In this document: positions 5,768 to 6,472 of the stretch, one piece after another
How positions within the stretch are numbered: position 1 is the first letter of the stretch
Layout of the letters: each line of letters begins with the position of its first letter
Assembly (NCBI GenBank): GCA_020697025.1
Contig: JAJFBO010000065.1
Span: 1 to 6,472, forward strand
Direction of reading: 5' to 3'
Length of the DNA: 6,472 nt
From: Burkholderiales bacterium
GTDB lineage: Bacteria; Pseudomonadota; Gammaproteobacteria; Burkholderiales; UBA11063
Made by a program: the position numbers and the translations under genes
Notes under the pieces: model-generated
Databases searched by the model: none
What the model saw: the letters and a program-made list of their open reading frames with translations, nothing else
Told to the model about the DNA's origin: nothing

Positions 5768-6472
5768 ATGCTTTCGAAAAATAATGTTAATTTTATTGTA
5801 TTACTTTTTTTATTTTTCGGCTGGGGATTTGTAACATGTTTAAATGATTTACTAACACCAATTTTAAAGCACTTGTTTGTTTTAAATCAATTTCAGGCAA
5901 ATTTTGTATCATTTGCTTTTTTTATAGCATATTTTATAGGTTCTTTATTTTATGTGGTTTGTTCAATGCTTGGATCACCATTTTTTTATAAGCTTGGTTA
6001 TAAAGGTCTTATTTTATTTGGCTTAGCTTTATCAGCATTAGGATGTTTAATTTTTATTCCAGCAGCTATGTTTAAAAGTTATCCTGTTTTTTTAATTGGT
6101 TTATTTTCAATTGGTTTTGGTTTTACATTTCTGCAAATTTCAGCTAATCCCTTAGTAATTATATCAGGGGACAAAAAAACCGGAGCAAGCCGCCTGAATT
6201 TAGCTGGCGGTTTTAATTCATTGGCTACTGCAGTTGCGCCAATTGCAGGCGTGATGGTTTTTTATACTTTACTTCAGGTTAATATTCATCATGAACATCT
6301 AAAATATCCCTATATATTTCTATTCTTATTTTTCTTATTAATAGCTTTCTTAATCTGGAAATTTTTACATACTAAAGAAGATCACGATTTTAACGCACAG
6401 CGTGGACGGCCTTATGCACTAAATCATGCTAATTTATTATTTGGGATGTTTGCAATTTTCTTTTATGTTGGG
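5768..6472 (+). CDS. MFS sugar transporter, FucP/GluP family (3' end outside window)
   Basis: Inner-membrane secondary transporter of the fucose/glucose-galactose permease family, expected to import a hexose with a cation. ATG 5768 is preceded by GGGA at 5754-5757. The frame stays open for 235 codons to the window edge; full members have about 400-440 residues and 12 helices. Hydrophobic helices are seen at about 8-27, 45-66, 78-98, 106-126, 150-170 and 181-200, and the seventh begins near 222, so this is the N-terminal half. Family blocks are GWGFVTCLNDLLTPILK (18-34), with Asp27 at the place of essential D46 of E. coli FucP, then QISANPLV (123-130) and SRLNLAGGFNSLATAVAP (141-158). Gln123 stands where FucP has Glu135, as in the glucose/galactose branch, so fucose is not assured as substrate. 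The long hydrophilic loop 200-221 is the central loop. It has its own promoter. Confidence 0.88.
   Translation, partial: MLSKNNVNFIVLLFLFFGWGFVTCLNDLLTPILKHLFVLNQFQANFVSFAFFIAYFIGSLFYVVCSMLGSPFFYKLGYKGLILFGLALSALGCLIFIPAAMFKSYPVFLIGLFSIGFGFTFLQISANPLVIISGDKKTGASRLNLAGGFNSLATAVAPIAGVMVFYTLLQVNIHHEHLKYPYIFLFLFFLLIAFLIWKFLHTKEDHDFNAQRGRPYALNHANLLFGMFAIFFYVG

Noticed and set aside
1..6472. CRISPR array, tRNA or rRNA genes
   Set aside because: No regularly spaced direct repeats and no tRNA- or rRNA-like sequence was seen in any part of the window.

Overview
The window is AT-rich bacterial DNA with all intact genes on the + strand. The encoded proteins (GlnA with an adenylylation site, DnaJ, Acs) look proteobacterial. 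From memory, the DnaJ and Acs sequences most resemble beta/gamma-proteobacterial forms, perhaps a low-GC Neisseriales-like betaproteobacterium. The taxon is inferred, not proven.

Layout. Bases 2-565 hold the 3' end of glnA (type I glutamine synthetase). An intergenic gap with two candidate sigma70 promoters leads to a complete dnaJ (699-1865), which ends in a strong rho-independent terminator. acs (acetyl-CoA synthetase, 2026-3999) is complete. A FucP/GluP-type MFS sugar transporter starts at 5768 and runs off the window. These are housekeeping or metabolic genes for nitrogen assimilation, chaperoning, acetate activation and sugar uptake. They look like separate transcription units rather than one operon.

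The unusual part lies between acs and the transporter (4001-5684). Two short, internally deleted ISAs1-type insertion-sequence remnants (320 bp and 273 bp) sit in direct orientation. Between them is one gene for an unrecognised, probably exported 275-aa protein with its own promoter. The outermost ends form a perfect 16-bp inverted repeat and are flanked by the 7-bp direct repeat GTTTAAT; no such repeat flanks either remnant alone. The simplest reading is that the whole 1.68-kb block inserted as one non-autonomous composite transposon carrying the orphan gene. It landed exactly at the acs stop codon and just upstream of the transporter promoter. Neither remnant encodes a complete transposase, so any movement would need an enzyme supplied in trans.
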